From contig NZ_FNVZ01000005.1 of the NCBI RefSeq assembly GCF_900104625.1, forward strand, positions 1 to 64,000: 64,000 bases of DNA. Reading direction: 5' to 3'. The notes beneath the pieces are model-generated. The model was not told the DNA's origin. It did not search any database and worked only from the letters and a program-made list of their open reading frames with translations. How positions within the stretch are numbered: the first letter of the stretch is position 1; every line of letters begins with the position of its first letter. Position numbers and translations under genes: made by a program. Positions 38,086 to 46,584 of the stretch are shown in pieces. This DNA comes from Leptotrichia massiliensis. GTDB lineage: Bacteria; Fusobacteriota; Fusobacteriia; Fusobacteriales; Leptotrichiaceae.

Positions 38086-38175
38086 AAAACCTTCTAAAAC
38101 CAAACTGATAGAATAAAAAAGGTTTTGGTAAAATAGTAGAATAATAGAATAATCATAATTTTGCAGTTTGGTTTT
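38086..38175 (+). promoter_or_regulatory. alternative inverted repeats in the glgA leader
   Basis: AAAACCAAACTG (38096-38107) is perfectly complementary to CAGTTTGGTTTT (38164-38175). An overlapping alternative pairs AAAACCTT (38086-38093) with AAGGTTTT (about 38119-38126). The two share neighbouring sequence, so the leader could switch between folds just before the glgA ribosome-binding site (38208-38212). Confidence 0.45.
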
Positions 38176-38220
38176 AAAATGATTGTACTAAAAATATTTT
38201 TAAGAATAGGAGTGATTAAT

Positions 38221-39609
38221 TTGAAAATAGTATATTTGGCATCTGAAGTGGCTCCGTTTTATAAATCTGGTGGACTAGCTGACGTTTTGGGGGCATTGCC
38301 TAAAAAAATGCAGGAATTAGGACATGAAGTTTCTATAATAATGCCTAAATATGATATAATACCGTTAAAATATCTTGAAAAGCTGGAATGGGTAGCAAGG
38401 CTTGAAAGTCACGAAGATGTGTTTAATTTAGTAAGATACCCAGATGATAAGATAAATTATTACTTTATTGAAAATAAAGCATTGTACGAAAGAGGACATG
38501 TTTACGGTGATTTTGATCAGGATGTTCAATATGCGATGTTTTCAGAATTGGCACTTAGATTTTTGAAGGAAATTAATTTACAGGCGGATATCTTGCATTG
38601 TAACGACTGGCAAACTGGTCCAGTTCCATATTTTTTGAATGTTAGGTATAATTATGATCCATTTTACTGGGATATGAGAACAGTTTATTCAATTCACAAC
38701 TTAATGTATCAAGGAAAATTCTCTAAATACTCATTTGAAAGAATGGGATATTATATGGATGACAGACATGACTTGAACTTTATGGAAATTGGAATTGGAT
38801 ATGGAGATGTTGTAAATACAGTGAGTCCAACTTATGCCGAAGAAATAAAATACGCTTACTTTGGTGAAGGGCTGGAATGGATTACAAATAGAAAATATAT
38901 TCACGGTATTTTAAACGGAATAGATGTAGAAGAATTCAATCCTGAAACAACAAAGGGAATAATTCCTTTTAATAAGGATTCTTTAGATAAAAAGAAAGAA
39001 AATAAATATTTACTGCAAGAAAAATTAGGATTGCCAAAATCAGATGTTGCTTTAATTTCCATAGTTTCAAGACTTGTGGAAGGAAAAGGCCTGGACTTGG
39101 TATCAGCCGCACTTGAAAACTTATTGCAATATGACGCTGTTCAAATAGTGATTTTAGGAAGTGGAGATAAATTCTACGAAGACTACTATAACCACTTGGC
39201 ATGGAAATATCCAGATAAATTCAAAGTTTATCTTGGGTACAACGGACAGCTTGCAAATGAAATCTACGCTGGAAGTGACATGTTCCTCATGCCATCAAGA
39301 TATGAGCCTTGCGGACTTAGCCAAATGATAGCAATGAGATTTGGAACAATACCAATTGTAAGGGAAACTGGAGGACTAAAAGATTCTGTACAGCCTTACA
39401 ACATTTTTACAGATGAAGGAAATGGGTTCTCATTTACAAACTTTAATGCAGACGATATGCTTTTTACAATAAAAGTGGCAGAAGGAATTTATTATGACAG
39501 ACCTGACATTTGGGAAAAATTGGTAAAAAGAAATATGGAGCTTGATTTTTCTTGGGACAGATCAGCAAGAGAATATGAAAAACTTTATGAATTAGCTAAA
39601 TCTTATTAA
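38221..39609 (+). CDS. glgA: glycogen synthase (ADP-glucose)
   Basis: A 462-residue GT5 enzyme. It starts at TTG (MKIVYLASEVAPFYKSGGLADV), with AGGAG 8 bases upstream; the 20 extra codons of the longer open frame overlap the leader hairpin and do not match the family. KSGGLADV binds ADP, HCNDWQTG is in the N-terminal Rossmann domain, and the C-terminal domain has SRLVEGKGLDL, PSRYEPCGLSQM and RETGGLKDSV. It extends alpha-1,4-glucan chains using ADP-glucose made by GlgC just upstream. Confidence 0.95.
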   Translation: MKIVYLASEVAPFYKSGGLADVLGALPKKMQELGHEVSIIMPKYDIIPLKYLEKLEWVARLESHEDVFNLVRYPDDKINYYFIENKALYERGHVYGDFDQDVQYAMFSELALRFLKEINLQADILHCNDWQTGPVPYFLNVRYNYDPFYWDMRTVYSIHNLMYQGKFSKYSFERMGYYMDDRHDLNFMEIGIGYGDVVNTVSPTYAEEIKYAYFGEGLEWITNRKYIHGILNGIDVEEFNPETTKGIIPFNKDSLDKKKENKYLLQEKLGLPKSDVALISIVSRLVEGKGLDLVSAALENLLQYDAVQIVILGSGDKFYEDYYNHLAWKYPDKFKVYLGYNGQLANEIYAGSDMFLMPSRYEPCGLSQMIAMRFGTIPIVRETGGLKDSVQPYNIFTDEGNGFSFTNFNADDMLFTIKVAEGIYYDRPDIWEKLVKRNMELDFSWDRSAREYEKLYELAKSY

Positions 39610-39621
39610 TTTTTAAAAAAT

Positions 39622-39659
39622 AAAATGGAGTAGAACTTTGATGTTACACTCCATTTTTT
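39622..39659 (+). terminator. terminator of the glg genes
   Basis: AAAATGGAGT (39622-39631) pairs with ACTCCATTTT (39648-39657), with a T run after it. Confidence 0.85.
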
Positions 39660-40110
39660 GTTAATTTTAGTTAGTTGAGTGCGAAAAGAGTCGAATTATG
39701 AAACTACTCGGCTGTCTTATATTAAATGGATGTCTAAATACAATAAGTAAATTTAAGTATAGATGCAAAATTATATACAAACAATACAAAAAAGTGTAGG
39801 AGAAATTCTAAGAAGTTTATGTGAATACAACAGGATTAGATCAAGCAATAAAAAATATACAGTAACAATCGACAAATAAAGTGTAAAAGAGTATAAAAAT
39901 CATTTCAAATTAAAGTAAAAAATTAGAACTACGATATTAAAATCATAAATTTGTTTTGGTATAAAAGAGTTCAAGCATAATTTGAAAAAGATTAAAATAA
40001 AATTTTTTTTATAATAAAAAGTTAAAACCTTTTTCTATTGACAAATTGAAAAAATGGGGTAACATAGGAATATAAGAAATATTAATTGAAGGATAAAAGA
40101 AGGTGTAATT
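39660..40110. other. intergenic stretch before nanE with promoter at 40038-40065
   Basis: No supported gene. Frames near 39790-39920 give short peptides broken by stops and may be decayed coding DNA, but nothing is recognisable. At the right end TTGACA (40038-40043), 16-base spacer and TAACAT (40060-40065) form a plausible promoter for nanE. Confidence 0.5.
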
Positions 40111-40806
40111 ATGAGTAAAGAAAAATTATTGGAAAAATTAAAAGGGAAATTGATAGTTTCGTGTCAGGCGTTGCCTGGAGAACCTCTTTATATAGAAGAT
40201 GGGACTATAATGCATCTTATGGCTATTGCGGCGGAACAAGCTGGAGCAGCTGGAATAAGAACAAATGGAATAAGAGATATTGAAGAAATTAAAAAAAACT
40301 TAGATTTACCTGTTATAGGGTTAATCAAAAAGCAATATGAAGGATTTCCTCAGCATATAACTGTAACGATGAAGGAAATAGATGATTTAGTAAAAGCTAA
40401 AGCCGATATAATTGCACTAGACTGTACAATGAGAGAACGTCCTGAAGTAAAAACAATAAATGAATTTATAAAAAAAATTAGGGAAAAATATCCTGATGTA
40501 TTATTAATGGCGGATATTTCAACATTTGAAGAAGGTGTGAATGCTGAGAAAGCTGGTGTAGACTTTGTAGGAACAACGCTTAGTGGATATACTCCTTATA
40601 GCAAAAAATCAGAAGGTCCTGACTTTGAATTAGTAGAAAATCTTGCTAAAACTCTTAATATTCCAGTAATAGCCGAAGGGAAGATACATGAGCCAAAACA
40701 GGCGAAAAAAATGCTGGAATTAGGTGCGTTTGCAGTAGTTGTTGGAGGTGCCATAACAAGACCTCTTGAAATAGCTCAAAGATTTGTTAGGGAAATGGAG
40801 AAATAA
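40111..40806 (+). CDS. nanE: N-acetylmannosamine-6-phosphate 2-epimerase
   Basis: A 231-residue TIM-barrel protein: [14 protein letters not shown] at 14-27, [86 protein letters not shown] and [13 protein letters not shown]. It converts ManNAc-6-P to GlcNAc-6-P in sialic-acid or ManNAc catabolism. The PTS permease gene follows 98 bases later, suggesting uptake and phosphorylation of an amino sugar feeding this step. Confidence 0.96.
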   Translation: MSKEKLLEKLKGKLIVSCQALPGEPLYIEDGTIMHLMAIAAEQAGAAGIRTNGIRDIEEIKKNLDLPVIGLIKKQYEGFPQHITVTMKEIDDLVKAKADIIALDCTMRERPEVKTINEFIKKIREKYPDVLLMADISTFEEGVNAEKAGVDFVGTTLSGYTPYSKKSEGPDFELVENLAKTLNIPVIAEGKIHEPKQAKKMLELGAFAVVVGGAITRPLEIAQRFVREMEK

Positions 40807-40844
40807 AAATTAGTAATTAAAATAAATATTATAGAAAGGAAATT

Positions 40845-40904
40845 ATTGAAACTGTTTTATAACACAAGAAGGGAGAATAATTTAATATTTTAAATAGTTT
40901 CAAT
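40845..40904 (+). promoter_or_regulatory. long-range inverted repeat ending at the PTS start codon
   Basis: ATTGAAACT (40845-40853) is perfectly complementary to AGTTTCAAT (40896-40904), and the latter abuts the ATG at 40905. If folded, the stem would bring AAAGGA (40835-40840) close to that ATG. Alternatively the two 9-base arms are an operator pair for an amino-sugar regulator. Confidence 0.45.
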
Positions 40905-42536
40905 ATGGTATATGCTATGAAAAATAATGGAATTTTTGCAGTATTACAGAAAATAGGAAGGGCTTTTATGCTTCCTATTGCAGTTTTGCCAATGGCAGGG
41001 ATACTTTTAGGAGTGGGAGGTTCTTTTACAAATCCTGTCCTTATAAAAACGTATAATTTAACTTTTCTTGAACCGGGAACACCGTTAAATTATCTTATGC
41101 AGCTGTTTTCTAATACAGGATTATTTGTTTTTGCAAATTTACCTTTACTGTTTGCGGTTGGTGTAGCTATAGGGCTTGCAAATAAAAATAAAGAAACTGC
41201 CGCTTTATCAGCTGTTTTAGGATTTTTGCTTTTTCACACTATAATAGGAACAATACTCAGCTTTAAAGGGATAACTCCTGATTCGGTAACTTATGACGCT
41301 CTTATTGGAAAAGGTTTGAGTGAAGCTGCGGCAAGAGGAACAGCGGCATTATATGCGAAGGAACTTGGAATATTTACATTACAGACCGGTGTATTTGGCG
41401 GTATCGTGTGTGGTATTGTGGCTTCGGCAATTACAAACAGTTTTTCAGATAAAAAATTACCTGATTATTTGGCATTTTTCAGTGGGAATAGATTTGTGCC
41501 TGTTATGACGATTATTTTGTTTATTCCTTTGGCAGCGATATTTCCGTTTATTTGGCCTACAATTTTTATGGGAATTGTGAAAGCTGGAGAAATGTTTGCA
41601 GCTACAGGGGCTATAGGAACATTCTTCTATGGATTTACAATGAGATTGTTAAATGTATTTGGATTGCACCATGCTATATATCCTCTGTTCTGGTATACTC
41701 AGCTTGGAGGTTATCAGGAAGTGGCAGGACAGATGGTAGCAGGAGGACAAAATATATTCTTTGCACAGCTTGCAGATCCATCAGTAAAACATTTTAGTGC
41801 AGCAGCAACAAAAACAATGACAGGTGGATTTTTACCTATGATGTTTGGATTACCTGCAGCGGCCCTTGCAATGTACAGAACTGCGGATGGTAAGAACAAA
41901 GCGGTTGTAAAAGGAATATTGCTATCAGCTGCATTGACATCATTCCTTACAGGAATAACTGAACCAATAGAATTCACTTTCTTATTTGTAGCGCCTGTAC
42001 TATATGTAATTCACGCATTGCTTGAAGGACTTGCCTATATGCTGATGTATGTGCTTAATGTGGCAGTAGGAATTACATTCTCAAGAGGAATTATAGATTT
42101 CACTTTCTTTGGACTTTTACAAGGAAATGCAAAAACTTCATATTACTGGATACTAATATTAGGGCCTGTATACGCACTTGTATATTATTTTGTATTCAAA
42201 ACATTAATTTTGAAATTTAATATTCTTACACCAGGTAGAGGAGATTCTGAAAATAAACTTTACACAAGAAAAGATTATAACGAAGCCAAAGAAAATACAG
42301 AACTTATAGACAATATAGTAGTTTCATTAGGAGGAGCAGAAAATATAGAAAATATAGATGCCTGCATTACAAGACTTAGAGTTACTGTAAAGGATGCTTC
42401 TATAGTTGCTAATGATGCGACATGGAAAGAATTGCAGGCAAAAGGTGTAATTCGTTCTGGAAAAGGAATTCAAGTAGTATACGGAACTCAGGCTGAGACA
42501 TATAAAAATCAAATAAGAGAAAAATATAGAATATGA
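40905..42536 (+). CDS. PTS EIICB permease, glucose/N-acetylhexosamine family
   Basis: A 543-residue protein. The EIIC part (about 1-435) has ten or so hydrophobic helices with RAFMLPIAVLPMAGILLGVGG near the N-terminus, FGLHHAIYPLFWY and GITEPIEFTFLFVAP, the substrate-binding GITEPIEF motif of the glucose superfamily. The EIIB domain (about 465-543) carries the phosphorylated Cys487 in NIDACITRLRV. EIIA is absent and must be supplied in trans. Linkage to nanE suggests ManNAc or a related amino sugar, but specificity is not proved. ATG at 40905 and at 40917 are both possible; neither has a normally spaced Shine-Dalgarno, see the inverted repeat. Confidence 0.9.
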   Translation: MVYAMKNNGIFAVLQKIGRAFMLPIAVLPMAGILLGVGGSFTNPVLIKTYNLTFLEPGTPLNYLMQLFSNTGLFVFANLPLLFAVGVAIGLANKNKETAALSAVLGFLLFHTIIGTILSFKGITPDSVTYDALIGKGLSEAAARGTAALYAKELGIFTLQTGVFGGIVCGIVASAITNSFSDKKLPDYLAFFSGNRFVPVMTIILFIPLAAIFPFIWPTIFMGIVKAGEMFAATGAIGTFFYGFTMRLLNVFGLHHAIYPLFWYTQLGGYQEVAGQMVAGGQNIFFAQLADPSVKHFSAAATKTMTGGFLPMMFGLPAAALAMYRTADGKNKAVVKGILLSAALTSFLTGITEPIEFTFLFVAPVLYVIHALLEGLAYMLMYVLNVAVGITFSRGIIDFTFFGLLQGNAKTSYYWILILGPVYALVYYFVFKTLILKFNILTPGRGDSENKLYTRKDYNEAKENTELIDNIVVSLGGAENIENIDACITRLRVTVKDASIVANDATWKELQAKGVIRSGKGIQVVYGTQAETYKNQIREKYRI

Positions 42537-42540
42537 TTTT

Positions 42541-42562
42541 AACAAATTTATTTGTTTTTTGT
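42541..42562 (+). terminator. weak terminator after the PTS gene
   Basis: AACAAA-TTTA-TTTGTT (42541-42556) followed by a T-rich stretch. The stem is short and A/T only. Confidence 0.45.
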
Positions 42563-42569
42563 TTTAAAG

Positions 42570-42598
42570 TTCAAATTATACAAAAAATTTGATATAAT
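42570..42598 (+). promoter_or_regulatory. promoter of holA
   Basis: TTCAAA (42570-42575), 17-base spacer, TATAAT (42593-42598), about 40 bases before the holA ATG. Confidence 0.65.
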
Positions 42599-42640
42599 TT
42601 TCTCAAGAAATAAAAAATAATTATAGACGTGAGGAAATAA

Positions 42641-43624
42641 ATGATTTATTTTATTGGAGGAAAAAAGCAAAGAGAATTTAAATATTTTGAACTTTTGGAG
42701 AAAATTCGGAAAGAAAATATTGGAATTAGTGAAAGTTTTTTTGATGTGGATTTGAAGGAAAATGAAAAATTTTTGGAAAAAATAAATATTAATTCCATAT
42801 TTTCAAGTCAGGAACTGGTAGTATTGAAAAGAGCGGAAAAGCTTAAAAATATTGAGGAAATTTTGAAATACATAGCAAATCTTGAGATAGTAAATAAGGA
42901 AATTATTATTGATTATGACAAGGAAGATGGGAAATTTGGAGTAAAATTAAAAAAGCTGCTGGATGAATTTAGTAAAAATAAACAAATGGAATTTTTTTTA
43001 TTTCAGAAGGAAACAGAAGAGGAAATACGGGCTTATGTTGTAAATGAACTGAATATAAACGCAAGGGGTGTGGCAATGCTTCTTGAAATGATAGGGAGCA
43101 ATCCGTTTAAGGTCAGAAATGAAGTTGCAAAAATTAAAATTTTTCTGGATGGAGAAAAGTTTGATATTGAAAAAATTAAAAATATTGTATCTATTGAAAA
43201 AGATTATCAAATTTATGAAATGACCCGAAACACATTGTTAAACAATCCGGCGGATGTAATGAGATACTTGGAGCAAAAAAAAGAATATATGGGAATCTTG
43301 TATTCTCTTTACAATGAACTTGAAATAATGTACAAAATAAGCTCGTTAAAAATGAAAGGTCGAAAATTCAGTAAAAATTACAACACTTTTAAAATAGAAT
43401 TTGAAGAAATAAAAGAAATTTTTAAATCCAATAATAGAATCCCAAATTCCTATGTAATTTTCAAAAAAATAGAACTGGAGCAAAACTACACAAATGCCAG
43501 TTTAAAAAAATTAGTTTTTAGATGCTGGGAAATCGAAAAAGATATAAAGACTGGTAAAATAGAAATGGAAACAGGAGTTGAAATGTTAATTATGGAAATT
43601 TGCTCATTATTTAGAAAAAAATAA
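42641..43624 (+). CDS. holA: DNA polymerase III subunit delta
   Basis: A 327-residue protein of HolA type. The N-terminal AAA+ like region (MIYFIGGKKQREFKYFELLEK) lacks an intact P-loop, as expected for delta. SSQELVVLKRAEKLK near 55-70, the interior NINARGVAMLLEMIGSNPFKVRNEVAKI (near 135-165; quoted region contains the lid GSNPFKVRNEV) and the collar C-terminus ending EMETGVEMLIMEICSLF are typical. Delta opens the sliding clamp in the clamp loader together with DnaX products. Sequence is divergent but order and length fit. Confidence 0.82.
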   Translation: MIYFIGGKKQREFKYFELLEKIRKENIGISESFFDVDLKENEKFLEKININSIFSSQELVVLKRAEKLKNIEEILKYIANLEIVNKEIIIDYDKEDGKFGVKLKKLLDEFSKNKQMEFFLFQKETEEEIRAYVVNELNINARGVAMLLEMIGSNPFKVRNEVAKIKIFLDGEKFDIEKIKNIVSIEKDYQIYEMTRNTLLNNPADVMRYLEQKKEYMGILYSLYNELEIMYKISSLKMKGRKFSKNYNTFKIEFEEIKEIFKSNNRIPNSYVIFKKIELEQNYTNASLKKLVFRCWEIEKDIKTGKIEMETGVEMLIMEICSLFRKK

Positions 43625-43798
43625 TTTTAGAAATCCTAAAATATGAATAAATATAAACATCGAACAAAGATGTTTAAATAATTGATTTATAATTAGATTG
43701 CTTAAAAGCTACGTTAACTGAACCTGATAGAATTTTAACAAAAAAATTAAAAAATACGAATAAAATTTGAAAGCAAACATAAAAGAGGTGTATTTCTA

Positions 43799-43951
43799 AT
43801 GGGAATATTAAAAAAAATATGGGATATGCTGCCAGAAGGACGTCCAGTTTGTGTGCCTAAGCCTGAAGCGTGGGGAGTAAAACAGGAGGAAGATAAAGAA
43901 GCAGATAAAGATTTAAAGAAAAAAGATGATGTGGAAAAAGTAAAAAAATAA
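43799..43951 (+). CDS. small conserved-looking protein, 50 residues
   Basis: Reads MGILKKIWDMLPEGRPVC, then VPKPEAWGVKQEED and a Lys/Asp-rich tail. AGAGGTG precedes the ATG by a good distance and a hairpin terminator follows, so it looks like a real single-gene unit. No signal peptide or membrane helix. I do not recognise the family; the uncharged core PEGRPVCVPKPEAWG between charged ends is distinctive. Confidence 0.55.
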   Translation: MGILKKIWDMLPEGRPVCVPKPEAWGVKQEEDKEADKDLKKKDDVEKVKK

Positions 43952-44006
43952 AATTTTTTGTGAAATTAAGTTTTAATATAAACTGATTATTGTCAGAAAA
44001 TAATGG

Positions 44007-44036
44007 AAGAGGGTGCATTTAGACGCGCTCTTTTTT
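44007..44036 (+). terminator. terminator of the 50-residue gene
   Basis: AAGAG (44007-44011) pairs with CTCTT (44028-44032), extended by GTG/CGC across one mismatch, followed by six T residues. Confidence 0.6.
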
Positions 44037-44052
44037 ATTTTATAAGATTTTT

Positions 44053-44265
44053 ATATTAAACCCCGCTTAAAAATAGGAATAATTTTTTATAATAAGGTTG
44101 TTTGATAATTGGTTTATAATCATTCAACTAAATTATTTTTTAGATATTTTGATTAATAAATATTTTTTCATAATTACTATGTTTTTTCTTTTTTACTTTC
44201 ACAGGATTACTTGTTGTCGCAAAACCTTATCTTGCAGTAAAGGTTTGAAAGTCTAAAAACATAAA
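44053..44265. mobile_element. MITE-like element, partial copy (copy e)
   Basis: From ATATTAAACCCCGC (44053) the sequence matches the reverse complement of 8170-8354 over most of its length (for example TTTATAATAAGGTTGTTT and TATTTTGATTAAT). It includes a counterpart of the second hairpin of the pseudoknot element, but the pseudoknot part and the other end are missing or too decayed to see. It fills most of the gap before the frameshifted lipoprotein gene. Confidence 0.6.
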
Positions 44266-44376
44266 GCAGAAATATACAATTATAAAGAAATGTGGTATAA
44301 TAAAAAAAATATATAGCAAGTTAAATATTATGAGTACAAGTGAATGTAAAAAAACATTTAAAAGAAAGGATAATTT

Positions 44377-44704
44377 ATGTTTTTAAAAGTAGTTCAAAAT
44401 TTTTGGTATAGTTCAGTAATGAAAATATCAAAAATAGTTTTTGGTATTTTCCATTTTTTCCCTGCTCCTTTCCTGTATTGATCTTAGGAGTGACAAAGAC
44501 CTAAAAGAAAAAGAATTTAATCGGATACATAATTTTTTTAAGACAGAATATAACTTGATATTGAGCAAGGAAGATTTTGATATAAATATGGAAGTCTATT
44601 ATAAGCCCTTTTCAAAAGGTAGAGCTTTTCTTCTGAAACCAAAAAAACCTATAGAATATAAGTCAAAGTATTTCAGCGAGAACCTTGGGAAATTTCAGGA
44701 ATAA
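44377..44704 (+). pseudogene. frameshifted lipoprotein gene
   Basis: The ATG at 44377 has AAAGGA 6 bases upstream and reads through MKISKIVFGIFHF (from 44419) before a stop at 44480-44482. Shifting by one base in the T6 run (44454-44459) joins this to the frame ending at 44704 and gives MKISKIVFGIFHFSLLLSC, a textbook lipoprotein signal with lipobox LLSC. The mature part is about 80 residues (contains FNRIHNFFKTEYNLILSKED), family unknown. The alternative, a TTG start at 44441, would give a signal too short and without positive charge. It could be a pseudogene, a phase-variable gene, or a one-base sequence error. Confidence 0.6.
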
Positions 44705-44750
44705 CTATAATGAAATATCCTAAATAATATTTTAAGAAAGGGAAAATAAC

Positions 44751-45143
44751 ATGAACAAATATTTAGAATTAAAAAAAGCAATAGAAGAATTTCTAGAATT
44801 GAAAAGAGATTTAAGGGAAAATAATGAATTACAAGAATCTCATAGTTTATCATTATTAGAGTATTTATGTATAATTAATTATGTAATATATGATGAAAGA
44901 GAAAAATTTAGAGAAGACTTTAAAACAAGAATTAAGGAAGAAATAAAAAAATGGAGTAGTTTTTATAGATTGGGAAAATTTGATCCATTACTAGATTACT
45001 ATGTTTTTTTTGATTCTTCAAATTGGAATAATAGGAAAAAAATGGAAGAAGAGAGACAAATTAATATAAAAATTGGAAAATTGACAAGAAATATAAAGAA
45101 AATAAGTACAGAAATAGTAGAAAATGATATTTATCCATTTTAA
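44751..45143 (+). CDS. hypothetical protein, candidate orphan immunity protein
   Basis: A 130-residue, helical, charged protein beginning MNKYLELKKAIEEFLELKRD, without signal peptide. AAAGGG-like Shine-Dalgarno sequence precedes it. I do not recognise a family. It sits directly upstream of two degraded toxin-tail fragments and near an ankyrin-type gene, the usual setting of immunity genes in polymorphic toxin loci; that is the only basis for the suggestion. Confidence 0.5.
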   Translation: MNKYLELKKAIEEFLELKRDLRENNELQESHSLSLLEYLCIINYVIYDEREKFREDFKTRIKEEIKKWSSFYRLGKFDPLLDYYVFFDSSNWNNRKKMEEERQINIKIGKLTRNIKKISTEIVENDIYPF

Positions 45144-45190
45144 TTTTTAGAACTTAATGAGATTTAAATCATATTCTGAATTGACTAAAG

Positions 45191-45324
45191 AATTATGGTT
45201 ATGCTTATCAAAAAAATTCTATTACTCGAAATTTTGATTTTAATCATATAGTACATGGAGAAACTAAGATTTAGGAACTAGAGGAAAAGGAAGACATTTT
45301 ATTTTTTCTTCTCCCAATGGTTGA
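45191..45324 (+). pseudogene. degraded polymorphic-toxin tail fragment
   Basis: One frame reads NYGYAYQKNSITRNFDFNHI then VHGETKI and stops; the neighbouring frame continues GTRGKGRHFIFSSPNG and stops. The HIVHGE element followed by a Gly/Arg-rich segment recalls nuclease-type C-terminal toxin domains (EndoU-like HGE motif), broken here by a frameshift. No start codon or ribosome-binding site. The assignment rests on a short motif and is tentative. Confidence 0.4.
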
Positions 45325-45479
45325 GATAAATACTTTATAATTTTTGAACTTTTTAAAAAAACAAATACTCAAATTTCTTGTGCTAACCTATGAGAAATTT
45401 GAATTCCCCCTTAATTTTTTAGTATTTCACAGCAAAGCGGCTTTACTAACCTAAGGCTGTTTTACCATAAAATATTGAA

Positions 45480-45872
45480 GAACGTACGCATTATACAGTA
45501 GTATTAAGGACAACTAATTATTTTAATGCAATATTAAATCAATCGTCTGCATTAACACCAAAATATCCGATTACTGTTTATAATCCTGAATTTGTAACAG
45601 TACAAGAAAGCAAAAACCTAAACGAGAAAATGACACCTAAATAATTTAGAGACTGGTATAATAATCCTCGAAATTATAGATTTGAAACACCGCACACTAA
45701 TAGAAGTCATGCATATGAAAATATAACAACTCCGTTATTACCTCAATTTAATTCTCCAGCAATACCTCTATTAGAATACAAAACAGTACCATTATTAGAG
45801 TATAAGCCAGATTATATAAATAATATACAAAATATAATTCAAAAACAACAAATGAAAATACCTATAAAATAG
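45480..45872 (+). pseudogene. toxin or adhesin C-terminal fragment with in-frame stop
   Basis: A single frame of 131 codons interrupted only by TAA at 45642-45644. It reads ERTHYTVVLRTTNYFNAILN near the start and ends KQQMKIPIK. Before and after the stop it is Pro/Asn/Tyr-rich (VYNPEFV, PLLPQFNSPAIPLLEYK). It has no start codon and ends 15 bases before an ankyrin-type gene, so it looks like the 3' end of a lost polymorphic toxin gene next to its immunity gene. Confidence 0.5.
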
Positions 45873-45887
45873 AGAAAGGACAAAGCT

Positions 45888-46427
45888 ATGACAATTTATT
45901 CAGCAGCAGATATGGGAACATATGAAGAATTTCTAAAATTATTTAAAGAAGGTGATCAAAATAAAATAAGTTCATCAGGAAGAAGTTTACTTTTTATAGC
46001 ATTATGTAATACAAAATCAAAAGAAAGATATAGAATAGCAAATTTTTTAATAAATAAAGGAGCTGATGTTAAAATAATAACAGAAGATGGAATGAGTATG
46101 TTTTTTCCATTATTTTCTCATGGGTGGCAAGATATAGTAAAAACAACAATTTTGTGTAAGACATTATTGGAAAAAGGTGCAGATATAACAACAATATATA
46201 AGAAAGAGAAAACGGTTTCATTCAAAGAATTATTTAATATCGGCACTCCTGAAATAGAAATGTTACCGTTATACCAACTGATATTTTCTCAACCAGGACT
46301 TCCTCTTTTAGTAAAAGATAAATGGGGATTAACAGTAATTGAATTTGCGAGAAGGTTTAATAGACCAATAGCGGTGAAAATGATGGAAGATTATGTAAAG
46401 AAATATAATCTAAAAGAGGATAGTTAA
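45888..46427 (+). CDS. ankyrin-repeat protein, probable toxin immunity protein
   Basis: A 179-residue soluble protein with ankyrin-like units: SAADMGTYEEFLKLFKEGDQNK, then SGRSLLFIALCNTKS, IANFLINKGADVKIITEDGMSMFFPLF and CKTLLEKGADITTI, and finally DKWGLTVIEFARRFN. Ankyrin proteins are a common immunity class in polymorphic toxin systems. GAAAGGA precedes the ATG, and it lies 15 bases after a degraded toxin tail. It may still protect against toxins of sibling strains (inference). Confidence 0.7.
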   Translation: MTIYSAADMGTYEEFLKLFKEGDQNKISSSGRSLLFIALCNTKSKERYRIANFLINKGADVKIITEDGMSMFFPLFSHGWQDIVKTTILCKTLLEKGADITTIYKKEKTVSFKELFNIGTPEIEMLPLYQLIFSQPGLPLLVKDKWGLTVIEFARRFNRPIAVKMMEDYVKKYNLKEDS

Positions 46428-46584
46428 AATTATTAAATAATCGTTGTTTTAAAAGATAGCGATTATTTTTTTTATATTGCATATAATTTGAGTTTTTAAA
46501 ACAACTTTTTACCCAATAAATTTTATAAAAATAGTAATTTATAGTAATCTCAGTTAAAAAGTAGTAATAAAATTTTAAAATAAA

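Noticed and set aside
38161-38220. Twenty-codon N-terminal extension of glgA
   Set aside because: It overlaps the arm of a leader inverted repeat and precedes a well-spaced Shine-Dalgarno for the TTG at 38221, where the family motif begins.
39790-39930. Possible decayed coding fragment between glgA and nanE
   Set aside because: Short peptides with several stops in every frame and no recognisable motif; not enough to call a pseudogene.
44441-44704. Stand-alone gene starting with TTG at 44441
   Set aside because: It would begin with an uncharged, 12-residue signal and has no ribosome-binding site; a one-base frameshift in an upstream-initiated lipoprotein gene explains the data better.
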